Assembly (NCBI GenBank): GCA_964420125.1
Contig: CAYQQQ010000019.1
Location: forward strand, 1 to 64,000
Length of the DNA stretch: 64,000 nucleotides
Reading direction: 5' to 3'
From: CAYQQQ01 sp964420125
GTDB lineage: Bacteria > Actinomycetota > Acidimicrobiia > Acidimicrobiales > Microtrichaceae
Position 1 is the stretch's first letter, and each line of letters begins with the position of its first letter. The position numbers and the translations under genes are program-made. A model generated the notes under the pieces. The model ran no database searches. It was not told where the DNA came from and saw nothing but the letters and a program-made list of their open reading frames with translations. Shown here in pieces: positions 63,323-64,000 of the stretch.

Positions 63323-63338
63323 ATACCGTGGGGGGTAC
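63323..63338 (+). promoter_or_regulatory. CsoR/CstR-type operator in front of the regulator's own gene
   Basis: ATACCGTGGGGGGTAC. Its outer arms (ATACC, GGGGTAC) are identical to those of the element before the thioredoxin gene. Its position suggests autoregulation of the gene at 63389; it could also act on the divergent oxidase operon. Confidence 0.6.
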
Positions 63339-63388
63339 AAGAGCGGTGGTGTGGGTCGACGTCCCGCACCTGAGGACGAGGAGCGCCG

Positions 63389-63658
63389 ATGGAGATCCCC
63401 GAGGAGGTGCGGGCCGAGCTGCTGAAGCGGTTGCGGCGGGCGGAGGGCCAGGTCCGCGCCGTGCAGCGGATGTTGGACGAGGGCGCGGAGTGCCGGGATC
63501 TCATCACCCAGATCTCCGCAGCCTCGAAGGCCATCGATCAGGTGGGGTTCCGCTTGCTCGCCACCGGAATGGCCCAGTGCGCCGAGGACCCTCGCCGGGC
63601 GGAGGCGGAGGGATACCCCCTCGCGGAGATCGAGCGCCTGTTCACGAAGCTCGCCTGA
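63389..63658 (+). CDS. CsoR/RcnR/CstR-family transcriptional repressor
   Basis: An 89-residue all-helical regulator. ECRDLITQISAASKAI carries Cys35 of the ligand site, and the second ligand region is ATGMAQC with Cys64. Four residues before Cys64, where CsoR has the copper ligand His, there is Gly60. The pattern is like that of CstR persulfide sensors (two Cys, no His) rather than CsoR. It would bind the G-tract operators at 63323 and 58644. The following CoA-transferase gene starts two bases after its stop. Confidence 0.88.
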   Translation: MEIPEEVRAELLKRLRRAEGQVRAVQRMLDEGAECRDLITQISAASKAIDQVGFRLLATGMAQCAEDPRRAEAEGYPLAEIERLFTKLA

Positions 63659-63659
63659 G

Positions 63660-64000
63660 ATGGCCGAGGGGATCCCGAGCGTCGCACCGGAGTGCGTCCT
63701 CGACCACGTGGAGCCCGGCACCGACCTGGTCGTGCCCCTGGCCAACGGTGAACCGGTGAGCCTGCTGGATGCCGTCGAGTCGGCGGCCGATCGGCTGGAC
63801 GGCGTGCGAGTGCACCAGATGCACGTGCTCCACGAACGCCCCTACCTGGACGGTCGCCACGGCGACCGACTCCGCCACGTGTCGTACTTCCTCTCGCACG
63901 TGACGCGCCCGCACCTCCACCACGGAGGACTCGACTTCGTCCCCACGCACTTCTCGGAGGTCCCCCTCCTGCTCGAGCACACGACGCGGCGCCCGCTGAT
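63660..64000 (+). CDS. Acetyl-CoA hydrolase/transferase family protein, 3' truncated by window edge
   Basis: The first 113 residues are present: VHQMHVLHERPYLDG, then SHVTRPHLHHGGLDFVPTHFSEVPLL, which is the N-terminal domain of the acetyl-CoA hydrolase/4-hydroxybutyrate CoA-transferase family. The ATG at 63660 lies one base after the CsoR-family stop, so they are co-transcribed. It would interconvert acyl-CoA and free acid; the active-site Glu is beyond the window. Confidence 0.85.
   Translation, partial: MAEGIPSVAPECVLDHVEPGTDLVVPLANGEPVSLLDAVESAADRLDGVRVHQMHVLHERPYLDGRHGDRLRHVSYFLSHVTRPHLHHGGLDFVPTHFSEVPLLLEHTTRRPL

Noticed and set aside
60357..63323. 988-codon plus-strand frame opposite the oxidase/ThDP pair
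   Set aside because: Covers two strong minus genes and the intergenic region; compositional shadow.

Overview
The window is one continuous stretch of very GC-rich, densely packed chromosome from a high-GC Gram-positive bacterium (Actinomycetota). A DUF222/HNH protein, a class-E sortase substrate (LAFTG), YibE/F, a DUF4333 lipoprotein and many apparently leaderless genes support this. A placement near Acidimicrobiia is only a guess. I found no rRNA, tRNA, CRISPR array, prophage or insertion sequence. No gap between genes exceeds 300 bases. The largest gaps are 63210-63388, 34351-34520 and 36542-36697.

Layout. 1-4.2 kb: 3' part of a DUF222/HNH gene, a tandem-LCCL lipoprotein and a large sulfatase. 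4.3-9.6 kb: an ABC ATPase/permease pair, an unknown gene and an SPFH protein. 9.6-15.4 kb: an APH/P-loop kinase fusion, a Kef-type antiporter divergent from fumarase, a UspA protein and a beta-lactamase-fold hydrolase. 15.4-19.7 kb: a cysteine-free CMD protein with a molybdopterin oxidoreductase, then a second sulfatase. 19.7-26 kb is a metal-homeostasis block. A zinc ABC system is divided by a Zur-like box, and a MerR regulator with a copper ATPase and chaperone carries two matching operators. 26-34.4 kb: YibE/F, a thioesterase, a sortase-anchored surface protein and an MMPL exporter. 34.5-39.1 kb: a two-component system beside exported proteins, ApbE and a haem-binding ferric-reductase-like protein. 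39.1-44.2 kb: phosphofructokinase, an MFS transporter, a PhoX-like phosphatase with a PHO-box-like promoter, and a lipoprotein. 44.2-48.3 kb: an iron(III) ABC operon and a small membrane protein. 48.3-53 kb: GH38 mannosidase, AzlCD and a PilZ protein. 53-58.1 kb: a TetR-P450-SDR-ALDH-hydroxyacid dehydrogenase gene set. 58.2-64 kb: thioredoxin, a Baeyer-Villiger-type monooxygenase, a 2-hydroxyacid oxidase/ThDP decarboxylase pair, a CsoR/CstR-family regulator and the start of a CoA-transferase/hydrolase.

The most coherent signals are regulatory. Thirteen genes carry a TANNNT-like (or CANNNT) -10 box 6-8 bases before the start codon. The copper operon has two copies of one operator, the proximal one in a 20-base spacer. 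The CsoR/CstR-family gene and the thioredoxin gene share a 16-base operator. The TetR gene has a perfect palindrome over its own start codon.
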